From contig NZ_WITC01000132.1 in assembly GCF_009601505.1 (NCBI RefSeq), positions 1-39,323 on the forward strand: 39,323 nucleotides of DNA. Reading direction: 5' to 3'. Of the stretch, positions 9,707 through 17,658 are shown piece by piece (the stretch's first letter is position 1; every line of letters starts with the position of its first letter). A program made the position numbers and the translations under genes. Below the pieces are notes generated by a model, which did no database searches, was not told the origin of the DNA, and worked only from the letters and a program-made list of their open reading frames with translations. Source of the DNA: Sinorhizobium terangae (GTDB lineage: Bacteria > Pseudomonadota > Alphaproteobacteria > Rhizobiales > Rhizobiaceae).

Positions 9707-9781
9707 TTATGCAGCCGAGATATACCTAGCCGTGCGATAACCGTGCGCGACGTGACTTGCGTTGCTCTCAATTGCTTGGTT

Positions 9782-9797
9782 TGTCGCGTCCGCGACA
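9782..9797 (+). promoter_or_regulatory. NifA upstream activator sequence
   Basis: TGTCGCGTCCGCGACA matches the NifA consensus TGT-N10-ACA exactly and is itself a near-perfect dyad. It lies 91 bp upstream of the -24 element of the sigma54-type promoter at 9886-9902, the usual distance for NifA acting through DNA looping. This implies symbiotic, low-oxygen expression of the downstream genes. Confidence 0.7.
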
Positions 9798-9885
9798 CAT
9801 GACTATTCGACCGACAGGCTGCCGCGCTCGCAGTTAAGTTGTTGAATAGAATGTAGGACGGCTGTTCGGCGTCTCTTCCCCGCAG

Positions 9886-9902
9886 TTGGCACGACTCTTG
9901 AG
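9886..9902 (+). promoter_or_regulatory. Sigma54-type -24/-12 promoter
   Basis: TTGGCACGACTCTTGAG fits TGGCACG-N4-TTGCW except that the -12 dinucleotide is GA instead of GC. The -24 GG is at 9888-9889. The same GA variant occurs in the homologous promoter at 35882-35899. It would start transcription near 9913, about 66 nt before the leader-peptide ATG. The missing C at -12 may weaken or abolish activity. Confidence 0.6.
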
Positions 9903-9978
9903 TGTCTCTCGTTGCCCGGCGGCAGGAGCTGCCGACCGCCATCACCGATTGATCCTCTCATTGAGAAGGGAAGCAACA

Positions 9979-10080
9979 ATGAAGACCGATATGTTACCCT
10001 AGCGAGACCGAACAACTGCTGAAGAAGCATCTGCAAGTTCGGGAGGCGTCTTGGTGGCTGCACATGGGAGCAATTGGTGA
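9979..10080 (+). pseudogene. Double-glycine leader peptide gene, nonsense mutated
   Basis: The ATG at 9979 has an excellent ribosome site (AGAAGGGAAG). The frame reads MKTDMLP, a TAG at 10000-10002, then RDRTTAEEASASSGGVLVAA HGSNW and a stop at 10078-10080. The TxEEAxxxxGG segment is the double-glycine leader type cleaved by C39 peptidase/ABC exporters in bacteriocin-like peptides. The locus at 35653-35825 has the same peptide (MKTDM, PEEASAKHRG, IVAAIGS) and the same promoter, so homology is clear. Small deletions between codons 6 and 14 explain the stop and the garbled middle. It lies directly downstream of a NifA/sigma54 promoter and 220 bp upstream of the radical SAM gene. Confidence 0.65.
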
Positions 10081-10301
10081 ATTCTCGAGGGGCAGCCGCT
10101 GAAGTTATAATCTGCTGGCGTCTGGTTTTTTACACATAAGCCGTACGGCTAGACCTGAAAAACATAAGCGGCGAAAACGCCGGACGGAAAGCGGATTAGC
10201 AGCTTCCATGGAGTGCTGATCACCACCAGGCATGAACTTGTGGCGTTCGGCGAACGACGGCGTTCAGGCATTCACCGGGTTGGCAATCAGCAGGTTAGGT
10301 C

Positions 10302-11654
10302 ATGGATTATCTGGACTTTCTTCGGACAAGCATATCGAAAAAGGAGCTGCCAACCTACGTCTATGGTTATCCTTCCAAGCGAGCGTATCGGGCTTTTCCG
10401 CAGCCACTCCGCATAACTGATGTCGTTGAGCAGGCTAGCCATTCTAAGCACATCAACATCTATGTCCATATCCCCTTCTGCCGCTACCGGTGCACCTACT
10501 GCACGCTCTTCCTTACAACGCGTCAAAACCAGGCGACGCGGGAGTCTTATGTTGCTCGGCTGGCGGAGCACATCGCGCGATATGGAGAGTACTTCGGAGA
10601 TCGAGAGGTTGTAAGTATCTATTTCGGCGGCGGCACGCCAACTCTGCTGACTCAGCATCAATTCAGCAAGCTTTTCGCCGCCCTCGACGCTGCATTTCCA
10701 AAACGAAGCCGGAAATGTGAGATTACGGTCGAGAGCGCGCCAGACACTTTCGACAACAACCTTCTGGATTGCTTAAAGGCCATTGGCGTCAACCGAATGA
10801 GCATGGGCATCCAAAGCATGGTACCCAGCGAGCTTGCGCACTCTGGTAGACCATATTCGGTCGAAACTGCAGAAGCGGGAATCAAAGCGCTGACGGAACG
10901 CTTTTCCCACGTCAATCTTGATCTGATCTACGGCCTGCGTGGTCAAACCCGTGAGTCCTGGATCTTTTCGCTTGGCCGCGTGCTCGGCTATGAGCCGCAG
11001 ACACTCTCTCTTTACCCCGTTGTTGTTCGTCCGATGACAAACATCATGACCTCGAAGGCGAACAATCCCGAATTATTCTTCTCTGAAGAGGAAAAGTATG
11101 AGGTCTACGACCAGAACGTTGCTCTGATGGCGTCCAAAGGTTACCGTCAGGAATCCTTCGCGCGTTTCACCAAGATCGCTGGCGACCGAGCCTACCGGCA
11201 GGAGGCCTCGGATTTCGAGGGAACGCCGCTGCTAGGATTGGGAGTGAGCGCCAGAAGCTATTCCGGGCAATATCACTATGGCACGGAGTATGCCGTCAAT
11301 TCTCGGGCCGCTTCATCAATCATCGACGCGTTCTCGGCTCGCTCCTTCGAGCCTGACGCGATAGCATCGCACGGAATCAAACTGACGCCGGGAGATCTCG
11401 CGCGTCGCTACGTCCTGCTTGGCCTCACGTTGTCCTCACTGAGCAGGAAGAATTACGCTTCAGTATTCGGACGCGAACTGGCGGCCGATTTCAGCGAAGA
11501 GCTCAAGGCGCTCGAATGTCTGCAACTCGTCGACTTGGCAGACGGTGATACTTATCAACTGACTCACACGGGATTCAAATATTCGAGTATTGTGGCGCGA
11601 ATGTTTTACTCGGGGACGGTGCTGGCCCTTGAAGAGCAATATCAGGCTGCGTGA
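10302..11654 (+). CDS. HemN/HemW-like radical SAM protein
   Basis: A 450-residue protein. Residues ~50-65 read YVHIPFCRYRCTYCTLFL, with the CxxxCxxC that binds the SAM-cleaving [4Fe-4S] cluster in the HemN-type context (HIPFC). It also has the GGGTPTLL motif and a HemN-like C-terminal winged domain (LTLSSLSRKNYASVF, ADGDTYQLTHTGFKYSS). The superfamily includes coproporphyrinogen dehydrogenase HemN, HemW, ChuW and the class C radical SAM methylases of RiPP and antibiotic pathways. The 5' position of a leader-peptide gene and the 4-bp overlap with a methyltransferase favour a modification enzyme over heme synthesis, but this is inference. The gene is intact. A NifA/sigma54-type promoter 400 bp upstream could drive it. 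Confidence 0.85.
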   Translation: MDYLDFLRTSISKKELPTYVYGYPSKRAYRAFPQPLRITDVVEQASHSKHINIYVHIPFCRYRCTYCTLFLTTRQNQATRESYVARLAEHIARYGEYFGDREVVSIYFGGGTPTLLTQHQFSKLFAALDAAFPKRSRKCEITVESAPDTFDNNLLDCLKAIGVNRMSMGIQSMVPSELAHSGRPYSVETAEAGIKALTERFSHVNLDLIYGLRGQTRESWIFSLGRVLGYEPQTLSLYPVVVRPMTNIMTSKANNPELFFSEEEKYEVYDQNVALMASKGYRQESFARFTKIAGDRAYRQEASDFEGTPLLGLGVSARSYSGQYHYGTEYAVNSRAASSIIDAFSARSFEPDAIASHGIKLTPGDLARRYVLLGLTLSSLSRKNYASVFGRELAADFSEELKALECLQLVDLADGDTYQLTHTGFKYSSIVARMFYSGTVLALEEQYQAA

Positions 11655-12616
11655 GGTGCAGTATGCAAGAGGAAGCGAAGCATTCACCCTTATGGTGGGA
11701 TTCGGGCTACGTCGATCCCAATGTATCGTGTATGGGTGGTCCCAGCCCCGAAATCTTCGAGATAGCACCAGCTCTCCGCGCGAAGAGCGTGGTTGTCGAA
11801 CTGGGTTGCGGCGAGGGGCGCAATGCCCTCTATTTGGCTCATTTTGATCATCAGGTGATCGCGACCGACGCCTCTGAAGCCGCCATCTCCAAGCTGAACC
11901 GGCTGGCGGGCGATCTTGGCGTAAACATAACGAGCGGTGTGGCTCGTGTTGAAGACTTCCAGCCGCCTGCTTACCTCGACGTCTTTATAGCGCATTCCGT
12001 GTTGCATTTCACGGAACGGACCGTCTGGAAACCGCTCGTCACCACCTTAATCGATCGGACGCGGCCTGGAGGATTTCACTGCTTTACCAACACGCTCGAC
12101 CGACCAGACCATCCTATTTCTAAGGAGGCGTTGGCATCTGGTCACAAGAAATCGTTCTCGCGCGGAGAGCTGGAGGCCATCTATACAGAAGCCGGCTGGG
12201 AAATCTTCCGCTCCGATCATTACATTAAATGGGACGCGCACCCTGGCATTCCAATCCATTCACACAGCATCGAGAAAGTTGTGGTTCGCAAGCCAATTGG
12301 ATCTGAAGATCTCCCGGGAATGAAAGCTGAGCTCATCGAGGTAGCCGGGATGTTTCCTGTCGAACAGTTTGACACCCTAAAGTTGGGTACACCGCGCGAT
12401 GCCATAGTTGAAATGCTCGGCTCGCCGCCAGCCAGCCATCGGGTGAAGACTGTCCGGAAGACAGTTGGCGGCAACAATCACGTGGCCATAGCGGACGGTT
12501 ACGCACGTGAGGATATGATCTATGGCGATCACGGCCTCCAGTTCGTCAATGGAACGCTTACCGGCAAATATCGGTACTTCACGCCTCCGAAGCGCTTGCT
12601 CATTCGAAATAAGTGA
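11651..12616 (+). CDS. SAM methyltransferase with extra C-terminal domain
   Basis: 321 residues, start overlapping the radical SAM stop by 4 nt, so translation is coupled. Residues ~50-150 form a class I methyltransferase: motif I VVELGCGEGRNALYLA, motif II ATDASEAAI, then AHSVLHF and RPGGFHCF, most like the TehB/class-11 group. After ~residue 220 comes a region not part of that fold: FDTLKLGTPRDAIVEMLGSP, then DGYAREDMIYGDHGLQFVNG. It resembles the small BamE/SmpA-type alpha-beta module (LxxGxxxxxVxxxLGxP, later W/MxYGDxGLxFxxG), although no lipobox or export signal is present. Class C radical SAM enzymes are known to work with a partner methyltransferase (for example in CC-1065 cyclopropanation); a similar pairing is plausible here. 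Confidence 0.83.
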   Translation: MRCSMQEEAKHSPLWWDSGYVDPNVSCMGGPSPEIFEIAPALRAKSVVVELGCGEGRNALYLAHFDHQVIATDASEAAISKLNRLAGDLGVNITSGVARVEDFQPPAYLDVFIAHSVLHFTERTVWKPLVTTLIDRTRPGGFHCFTNTLDRPDHPISKEALASGHKKSFSRGELEAIYTEAGWEIFRSDHYIKWDAHPGIPIHSHSIEKVVVRKPIGSEDLPGMKAELIEVAGMFPVEQFDTLKLGTPRDAIVEMLGSPPASHRVKTVRKTVGGNNHVAIADGYAREDMIYGDHGLQFVNGTLTGKYRYFTPPKRLLIRNK

Positions 12617-12659
12617 TGCTCGAACGGTAACTGGCGAAAATTACCGCTTAGGGCCTGTT

Positions 12660-13116
12660 AACACTTAAGAAAGGTTAAGGTGGCTATCAAATTTGGATGG
12701 AACTGACTGTTTCGCAATACACGCTGCCGTTGCCGCAACTTGCCTAGCCAGAGGCTCCGCGGATCCTGTTTGCTGCTGCGCGACCCAGAGCGGCGCGAGC
12801 GCCGTGGATCATCAGCGTGCGCAAATAAGCCGCGTTTGCTGATGCCGAACAGTCGGACCAGTCCTCCACTGGGTCGCTGCTTCGGCACAAGGCCCAGCCA
12901 GGCCGCGAACTGACGGCCGTTCTTGAAGCAGGTTCTGTCACCGACAGCTGCGATCAATGCCGTCGCCTTTATCGGCCCAATGCCTTCGATCTTGCCGAGG
13001 CGTTGGCATGGCTCGCTGTTAAGGATCTGCGCCTGGAGGGCATCTGCGGCATGGACGACGGCAAGGCTTTCATGAGCGGTTTCTCCAGCTCGGCGCATGC
13101 CATGCTGCGTCGGCAA
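12660..13116 (-). mobile_element. IS110-family transposase C-terminal remnant
   Basis: The frame reads CQRLGKIEGIGPIKATALIA then FKNGRQFAAWLGLVPKQRPS, the conserved transposase_20 (IS110/IS116/IS902) region. After RLFGISKRG the match continues in another frame (AAYLRTLMIHGARAALGRAA, ANRIRGASG), so a frameshift lies near 12830 and another near 12740. The N-terminal DEDD domain is missing. It separates the convergent methyltransferase and ThiH-like genes. Confidence 0.85.
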
Positions 13117-13164
13117 AACCCTCGATCGTGTCTCCTGCTTCGGTGCGACGCTCTCCCCGCCCTC

Positions 13165-14463
13165 TCACGAGATCATCGCGCCACCTCGAGCCGTAACTTC
13201 AATGTCTTCAGCGGCCAGCGCCCGCGCAAAATCTTCATGTAGATAGAAATAGTGCTGGAATTGCTCAAAATCGTCGAGGTGCTCCAAAAGCTCATTTGAG
13301 CTAAGTTGTTTTTCATAAAATTTGGTATGCATCTTTTGGATTATGTCGCTGCGCTTGCCGGCGCATACATCCTTTAGTGCTTCAGGTAAATACCCGCCAG
13401 GCCCTATCTTTACTTCCGTAGACGTATAAGCGCCTGCGACTTTTATTGCCTCGATCTGAGACGCCCTCGAAACACGGCAGTTTGGGAATACCCATACATT
13501 TAGATCCGACAGGGCGAGGAGGTAAAGTGAAGCGAAGAACGAGAAATATTTGTCTATGTTTAAAATTTGCTTTGGACGGTTGTCTATTTGGTTGGTCGTT
13601 AATTTGTTCCAAGTAGGCATCCCAATAACCACAGGGTCTTTGGGCGCATATTTTTTGCAAAGGTACCTGGCGTGATGGATCGTTGCCAAGACTTCAAAAA
13701 CAACATCCTTGTTTAGTCCCAGCATTGTACCCACTGCAAGATTTAGACCAGCTTTGGCCGCACGATCCTGACTCTGCAACCTGAACAGGAACCCGTTGCC
13801 ACCTTTCACAACATGAAAGTCATCATCGATTCCGTATGCTTTAGGCCCGCGCGAAATATGATGATTATACAGAGCCTCATCGTACGTCTCTTGCCACATG
13901 ATCATTCCGTCAGCGCCGCAGGCCGCCAGCGTGTGATACTGCGACTCCGTAAGTGCCATCGTGCAAAACAGAAGCTGACGGGCACCAGTTCGCGGGAGGA
14001 AACGAGATCTCAGCCGCTGCAGGAGAACCGGAAGAGTGTCACGGACAAATTGGATGTCGTCACCTCCAACTAGTTCAATATCCTGTATGCCTTTCGCGAG
14101 TAGGTATTGGACCTGGATGTCAACGATTTCTTCATCAATACTTAGTCGACCCATTTGCTTGTTATCAGACCGCCAGCCACAAAAGCTACAATTAGATGCA
14201 CACCGATTGGTAACCTCCACGGGAGACAGCGTGACAACGGAGCGACCATACTTCCGCGTCCTGACTTTGGCAGAGCAGTCAAGAACCATCGCTTTGATTT
14301 GGTCGAAATCTGGTGCGTCCATCATGTTAATGAACTCGGCGACTTCCGTAATGGTCAAGGGGCGACATTGCGCTTGCTCCAGTGTGGAAGCGGCTTGCTT
14401 AAGTGTTATCCCGGCAGCCGCCCTGGACGCTGTGTGTATTTCATCGATTGGCACTTCATACAT
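13165..14463 (-). CDS. ThiH/HydG-like radical SAM enzyme
   Basis: 432 residues, start at 14463 fixed by ATAAGGAG 8 nt upstream. Residues ~75-95 read VEVTNRCASNCSFCGWRSDN: the CxxxCxxC cluster motif in the setting typical of ThiH/HydG (NxCxNxCxYCGFxxxN). Further ThiH/HydG signs are the N-terminal helical lead, MWQETYDEALYNHH (QETY region) and AGLNLAVGTMLGL (cf. GxGALxGL). These relatives cleave aromatic amino acids (tyrosine for thiamine thiazole or for the [FeFe]-hydrogenase cofactor), and NosL-type cousins rearrange tryptophan. There is no thiamine or hydrogenase gene nearby, and the length lies between ThiH (~377) and HydG (~468). A sigma54-like promoter (14541-14556) precedes it. The substrate is unknown; it possibly belongs with the SAM enzymes on the other strand. 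Confidence 0.82.
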   Translation of the reverse strand: MYEVPIDEIHTASRAAAGITLKQAASTLEQAQCRPLTITEVAEFINMMDAPDFDQIKAMVLDCSAKVRTRKYGRSVVTLSPVEVTNRCASNCSFCGWRSDNKQMGRLSIDEEIVDIQVQYLLAKGIQDIELVGGDDIQFVRDTLPVLLQRLRSRFLPRTGARQLLFCTMALTESQYHTLAACGADGMIMWQETYDEALYNHHISRGPKAYGIDDDFHVVKGGNGFLFRLQSQDRAAKAGLNLAVGTMLGLNKDVVFEVLATIHHARYLCKKYAPKDPVVIGMPTWNKLTTNQIDNRPKQILNIDKYFSFFASLYLLALSDLNVWVFPNCRVSRASQIEAIKVAGAYTSTEVKIGPGGYLPEALKDVCAGKRSDIIQKMHTKFYEKQLSSNELLEHLDDFEQFQHYFYLHEDFARALAAEDIEVTARGGAMIS

Positions 14464-14540
14464 TTATTTACTCCTTATCCTTGGAGCTTGCTTCACTGTC
14501 GCTCCCGGATTACGCCATGGACTTTGCTCATCGAAGGTCA

Positions 14541-14556
14541 AGCACATTTCGTGCCA
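14541..14556 (-). promoter_or_regulatory. Sigma54-type -24/-12 promoter of ThiH-like gene
   Basis: On the minus strand TTGGCACGAAATGTGCT gives GG-N10-GC with a perfect TGGCACG; the -12 half is GTGCT instead of TTGCW, one mismatch. It lies about 80 nt upstream of the ThiH-like ATG. No perfect TGT-N10-ACA was found in the next 150 bp upstream, where an IS21 fossil lies, so the activator site may have been lost. Confidence 0.5.
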
Positions 14557-14639
14557 AACTGGGCATTCCGGTGAAGTCGAAACGAAGCTGGCCAGTCGGT
14601 GCTCTCCTGGGTCGTTGTTCTGAATGGCTCCTGTCTGCG

Positions 14640-14775
14640 CGGCCAAGCGACGGATGGTGGTGTTTGTCGCTGCTTTCGCAAGCTCTCGCCGGACAGTTCG
14701 AGCAGTAGCATTGTGGACAAGGCGGTCGAGGATGGCACAAAGAAACGCTGCCGTGCGTGAAAAATCGGTTTTCAT
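14640..14775 (-). mobile_element. IS21-family IstB C-terminal remnant
   Basis: Minus-strand frames read FLCAILDRLVHNAT, then after a one-base shift LLELSGESLRKQR. Together they match the end of IS21-type helper ATPase IstB (AILDRLxHxA...L-GESxRxxR). Only the last ~45 codons are present and they are frameshifted. Its start region overlaps the inverted repeat at 14764-14798. Confidence 0.55.
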
Positions 14776-14798
14776 GAAAGAGGTTCATGAAAACCGAT
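14764..14798. repeat. 15-bp perfect inverted repeat, 5-nt loop
   Basis: ATCGGTTTTCATGAA (14764-14778) and its exact reverse complement (14784-14798) flank AGAGG. Each arm contains an ATG followed by AAAACCGAT in opposite orientations. It may mark a mobile-element junction or a local inversion; it lacks a T run and is not terminator-like. Confidence 0.6.
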
Positions 14799-15005
14799 CA
14801 CGTGCTAGCACGGACATATGAGGGAACTCGTCACTTCCGAATCTCGATCACGCGAAGAGCATCCCCTTCCTACGGGTGCCGTTACTCGATCATATCCCAG
14901 CACCCGATAATCCGCGCGACGCTTCGCAGCCATCCGGCCAGAACCGGCAGGCTATTATCCCACAGTCGACGACGAGGACGTCTTTCTTGCCGTCATGCCG
15001 ATGAC
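14799..15005 (+). other. Degenerate sequence upstream of HNH fossil
   Basis: No intact gene. A plus-strand frame near 14940-15030 reads AGYYPTVDDEDVFLAVMPMT and looks once-coding. It may be the N-terminal part of the HNH-nuclease fossil that follows, in another frame. Confidence 0.3.
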
Positions 15006-15310
15006 AAGCGATGCGCCATTACCCGACTGATGATAATTAACGGCGGCCGTGCCGAAGTTGATGCGGCGCACTTCGACCAGTGTGTCCTGATAGCCTGAGC
15101 AATGGCATCGCGCTCTCCAGAACAGCCCACGGGATGTTCGATCAGGGTCTGATCAGCCTCTCCGGCGATCTGGACATCCTTGACAGGTGAACGATCCGGG
15201 AGGCATCCAGTCGCTCATCGACAGAACGGGACGCGCAGTCGTTCCGCAGCGGCCTTGCGGAAGGCCGTATCCGCACTTCTGTGATGGCACCGGGAAAACT
15301 GTATTAAGTA
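15006..15310 (+). pseudogene. HNH endonuclease remnant
   Basis: Three successive frames give parts of one HNH nuclease. The first reads DDKRCAITRLMIINGGRAEV DAAHFDQ; the second NGIALSRTAHGMFDQGLISL (the N-G-I-A-L and H-x-x-F-D-x-G-L core); the third VNDPGGIQSLIDRTGRAVVP then RPYPHF, the usual C-terminal tail. At least two frameshifts break it. Relatives are predicted restriction-type endonucleases. It is a dead gene. Confidence 0.65.
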
Positions 15311-15714
15311 TTGAGTGCGCCGATAACTCCAGCGCGGACAGCATGGGGTCCGCGGTTCGATTTCTCTCAAGCGAGGGATGAACAGCCATCTCGCTTGAGA
15401 CGCCGGAGGTCGCGCCAAAAAAACCGTTTATCAATGGTACGCGAACCCGCTCGGATCGGCGGCGCTCGCTTGCTGAGTACTTTAATTAATCACCACGCTT
15501 CAGATTTTTTGCCACAGCGAACCTTAAGAGCGCGCAACGTCAAACAGTTCTGTGAGCCGAAATGTTTCCTCAAATGGTTTACAGGTGGATAGCACGATGA
15601 CACGACGAAATAGAAGGTGCCCGTGTTAGAAGCTCGTTCGTTCCACTTTCGGCTCAGTCAGCTCTTACAAAGGATAACCCCCTTCTCCCACAGGAAAGAA
15701 CGATAGAGGCGACA
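15311..15714. other. Intergenic stretch, no supported gene
   Basis: About 400 bp. It contains a tRNA T-arm-like string (GGTCCGCGGTTCGATTTC near 15348-15365) but no complete cloverleaf. No coding match was found. Confidence 0.3.
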
Positions 15715-15985
15715 CTTCCGGACGAAGCAAAGCTGCGAGGGCTTCTGTCCGACCTGATTCCTTTCTCACAGCTTTCAGCGCAATCGGCAACGCCGATGAT
15801 ATCTGGTCGGTCGTTGGTTTAGAACGCAATGAAGTTCGAACGGCGCGTGTGCTAACATGGTTGCTTGACCCTCGGGGATCGCACGGTGCACGGGCCACTT
15901 ACTTTGAAGTGAAAGCGGATGATCGACTCGCCGGCTCACCGCCGACCGCCATGGCGATGACGTTGGCTTCAGCTTGGGCCGCAGC
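15715..15985 (+). pseudogene. Possible PD-(D/E)XK nuclease fragment
   Basis: A plus-strand frame reads NADDIWSVVGLERNEVRTAR then VLTWLLDPRGSHGARATYFE. This pattern (a helix ending in E-x-x-H/T-S-x-x-LxWLLDPxGSHG) is typical of the start of PD-(D/E)XK-superfamily proteins in phage-defence or mobile contexts. The catalytic segment is absent and the frame ends soon after. This is a weak call. Confidence 0.35.
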
Positions 15986-16087
15986 CTGCAGGATGAGTTG
16001 ATCGCGGTACCGTTATCATTCCTCAATGGGTATCAACGAATATAAGATCAGGGTTGATAAAAAACGCCTATTTCCAGGGGGCATCGC

Positions 16088-16981
16088 ATGCAAAATGCTG
16101 TCACTATCCATTGTGGCGTCTCGCGCGCAGTCATCAGCCTTCAGGGAGCTGAGCTTCTCAGTTGGCGGATTGGCGCTAACGATCTTTTGTGGCCAGGCAA
16201 CCCCTCATCCTGGAATCAGAGTTGTCCCTTAATGTTTCCTTCATGTGGTTGGAGCGCCTCTTCGTCCATTGAAATAAACGGCGAATGTTATCCAATGCCT
16301 GTCCACGGCTTTATCGGCATGCTCGAGTTTGAGGTAGTATCTCGCTCGGAGAGCGAGGTAACGCTTCGATCGTACGATACAAAATTCACAAAAACGATGT
16401 TTCCATATGAGTTTATTGTCGAAGTTGTATTCAAGATAAATAATTTACGGTTGAACATCGATGTTTGCGTGAAAAATAGATCTTCTAGCTCGTTACTGCC
16501 GTATTCTGTTGGCCTTCATCCGGGGTTTAGATGGCCGCGGACCTCGTCTGACAAGAATAGCTGGAAATTGCAGTTTGAGGAGGCGGAATCGCCGTTTGTT
16601 CCATGTATATCGTCGCAGGGGTTGATTAAAACTGATCGGAGGAGAGTTCCATTGCATGGGCGCCTCCTCCATTTGCATGAAGGTCTTTTTCAAGACGAAG
16701 CACTTTGTTTTTTGAATGCCAGAAGTCGGAGGCTGTCGCTCATCGGGCAAGATGGAACAGTTCACGTGGATGCACCAGATGCACGGCATTGGATTGTATG
16801 GTCTCTTCCAAATCAACAATTCGTCGCGCTCGAACCCTGTACGGGTCATGGCGATTTAGAGGGGAAGCACATTGCATTTGAAGACCGGGGATACAATATC
16901 AATCTGGCGCCTGGAGAATCTCAGCCATTCCGAGTGCGGTTTGAGTTCTCGGAAAAAGACGATTGTCTGGACGAAGCTTGA
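16088..16981 (+). CDS. Aldose 1-epimerase family protein
   Basis: 297 residues with the galactose-mutarotase-like fold of the LacX/YihR type: GAELLSWRIGANDLLWPGN (residues ~20-38), LMFPSCGWSA, MPVHGFIGMLEFEV, the active-site-like SVGLHPGFRWP with its His, and LEPCTGHGDLEGK near the C-terminus. Such enzymes interconvert alpha and beta anomers of sugars; for the LacX subgroup the substrate is usually unknown. GGGGG lies about 8 nt upstream of the ATG. Base composition is more A/T-rich than the bio genes, suggesting separate acquisition. It stands alone between nuclease fossils and a gene-poor stretch. Several unrelated rhizobial sugar pathways could use it. Confidence 0.82.
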   Translation: MQNAVTIHCGVSRAVISLQGAELLSWRIGANDLLWPGNPSSWNQSCPLMFPSCGWSASSSIEINGECYPMPVHGFIGMLEFEVVSRSESEVTLRSYDTKFTKTMFPYEFIVEVVFKINNLRLNIDVCVKNRSSSSLLPYSVGLHPGFRWPRTSSDKNSWKLQFEEAESPFVPCISSQGLIKTDRRRVPLHGRLLHLHEGLFQDEALCFLNARSRRLSLIGQDGTVHVDAPDARHWIVWSLPNQQFVALEPCTGHGDLEGKHIAFEDRGYNINLAPGESQPFRVRFEFSEKDDCLDEA

Positions 16982-17454
16982 AATGGACCCATAAGTCCCC
17001 GGACAAGACCTCCGTATTGTCCCGTAACGGTTTGCCTCGTTCTAGTGAGCACAGGGCGCAGGGAGCGGTCTGGCTCAATCATTTTGGTCTCAAACGCCCG
17101 ATGAGCGAAGCTCGCGAGCGCCGGCTTTGCGGTTTGTCAATGTATCCGGCCGGGATTTACGCTATAGGTTATATCCCGCAGCGGCGCGCACCTGCGTGTC
17201 GAATTGATCCCGCCCTGGCTTTGGCTGCGGCGGGTTTCTTTAGCGCGGTAAACATGCTCGGGGATGCAAAAAAGGCGCAAAAAGCTCGAGGCCGGCGACG
17301 ATGTTGTCGAGCGGGTCGAGGGGCCGACCGGGCGTTGATCGCCACAATGTTCCGGACAACTTGAGGCGTTCGGTCACTATGAAGATAGCCAAAAAAATTG
17401 GCCCTTGAGTGAGCCCCGCTATGTCATGTCCCTCCGTGCGGGCTCGCTTTTGCT
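16982..17454. other. Intergenic stretch, hairpin near right end
   Basis: No recognised gene. GAGCCCCGC (from ~17412) can pair with GCGGGCTC (~17440-17447), one bulge. This hairpin lies just past the stop of the small minus-strand gene at 17455 and may help end its transcript. A longer plus-strand frame (16963-17364) overlaps the epimerase end and has no domain. Confidence 0.35.
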
Positions 17455-17658
17455 CTAGTGATCGTTCAACCTTTCAAGCAGATCAGCCGGGTTCCTAACG
17501 CCTTCCTGGTACAGCGTGATCAGCCGTTTCGCGAGCGCGTCAGCCTCCGGCATATCGACTTTCAGCTTCGCCCTGGCGAGTTCCTTCTCGAACACACACT
17601 GGAGGAGATTGAAGTCCCCCGGTCTTATGACGCAGTCAAAGTCACGGAAAGGGTACAT
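17455..17658 (-). CDS. Small rhizobial protein, paralogue of 6036-6242
   Basis: 67 residues starting MYPFRDFDCVIRPGDFNLLQ, with GGAGG 8 nt upstream of the ATG. Its core FEKELARAKL, EADALAKRLITLYQEGVRNP aligns without gaps to the protein at 6036-6242. It is a predicted small helical protein; its function is unknown. The hairpin around 17412-17447 follows the stop codon. Confidence 0.65.
   Translation of the reverse strand: MYPFRDFDCVIRPGDFNLLQCVFEKELARAKLKVDMPEADALAKRLITLYQEGVRNPADLLERLNDH

Noticed and set aside
11276..11293. TGGCACGGAGTATGCC inside the HemN-like gene looks like a -24/-12 element.
   Set aside because: It is encoded by well-conserved-looking codons, has two mismatches at -12 and the downstream gene is already translationally coupled.
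15340..15375. T-arm-like string GGTTCGATTTC suggesting a tRNA 3' end or attachment site.
   Set aside because: No anticodon arm, D-arm or acceptor pairing could be folded around it and no CCA follows.
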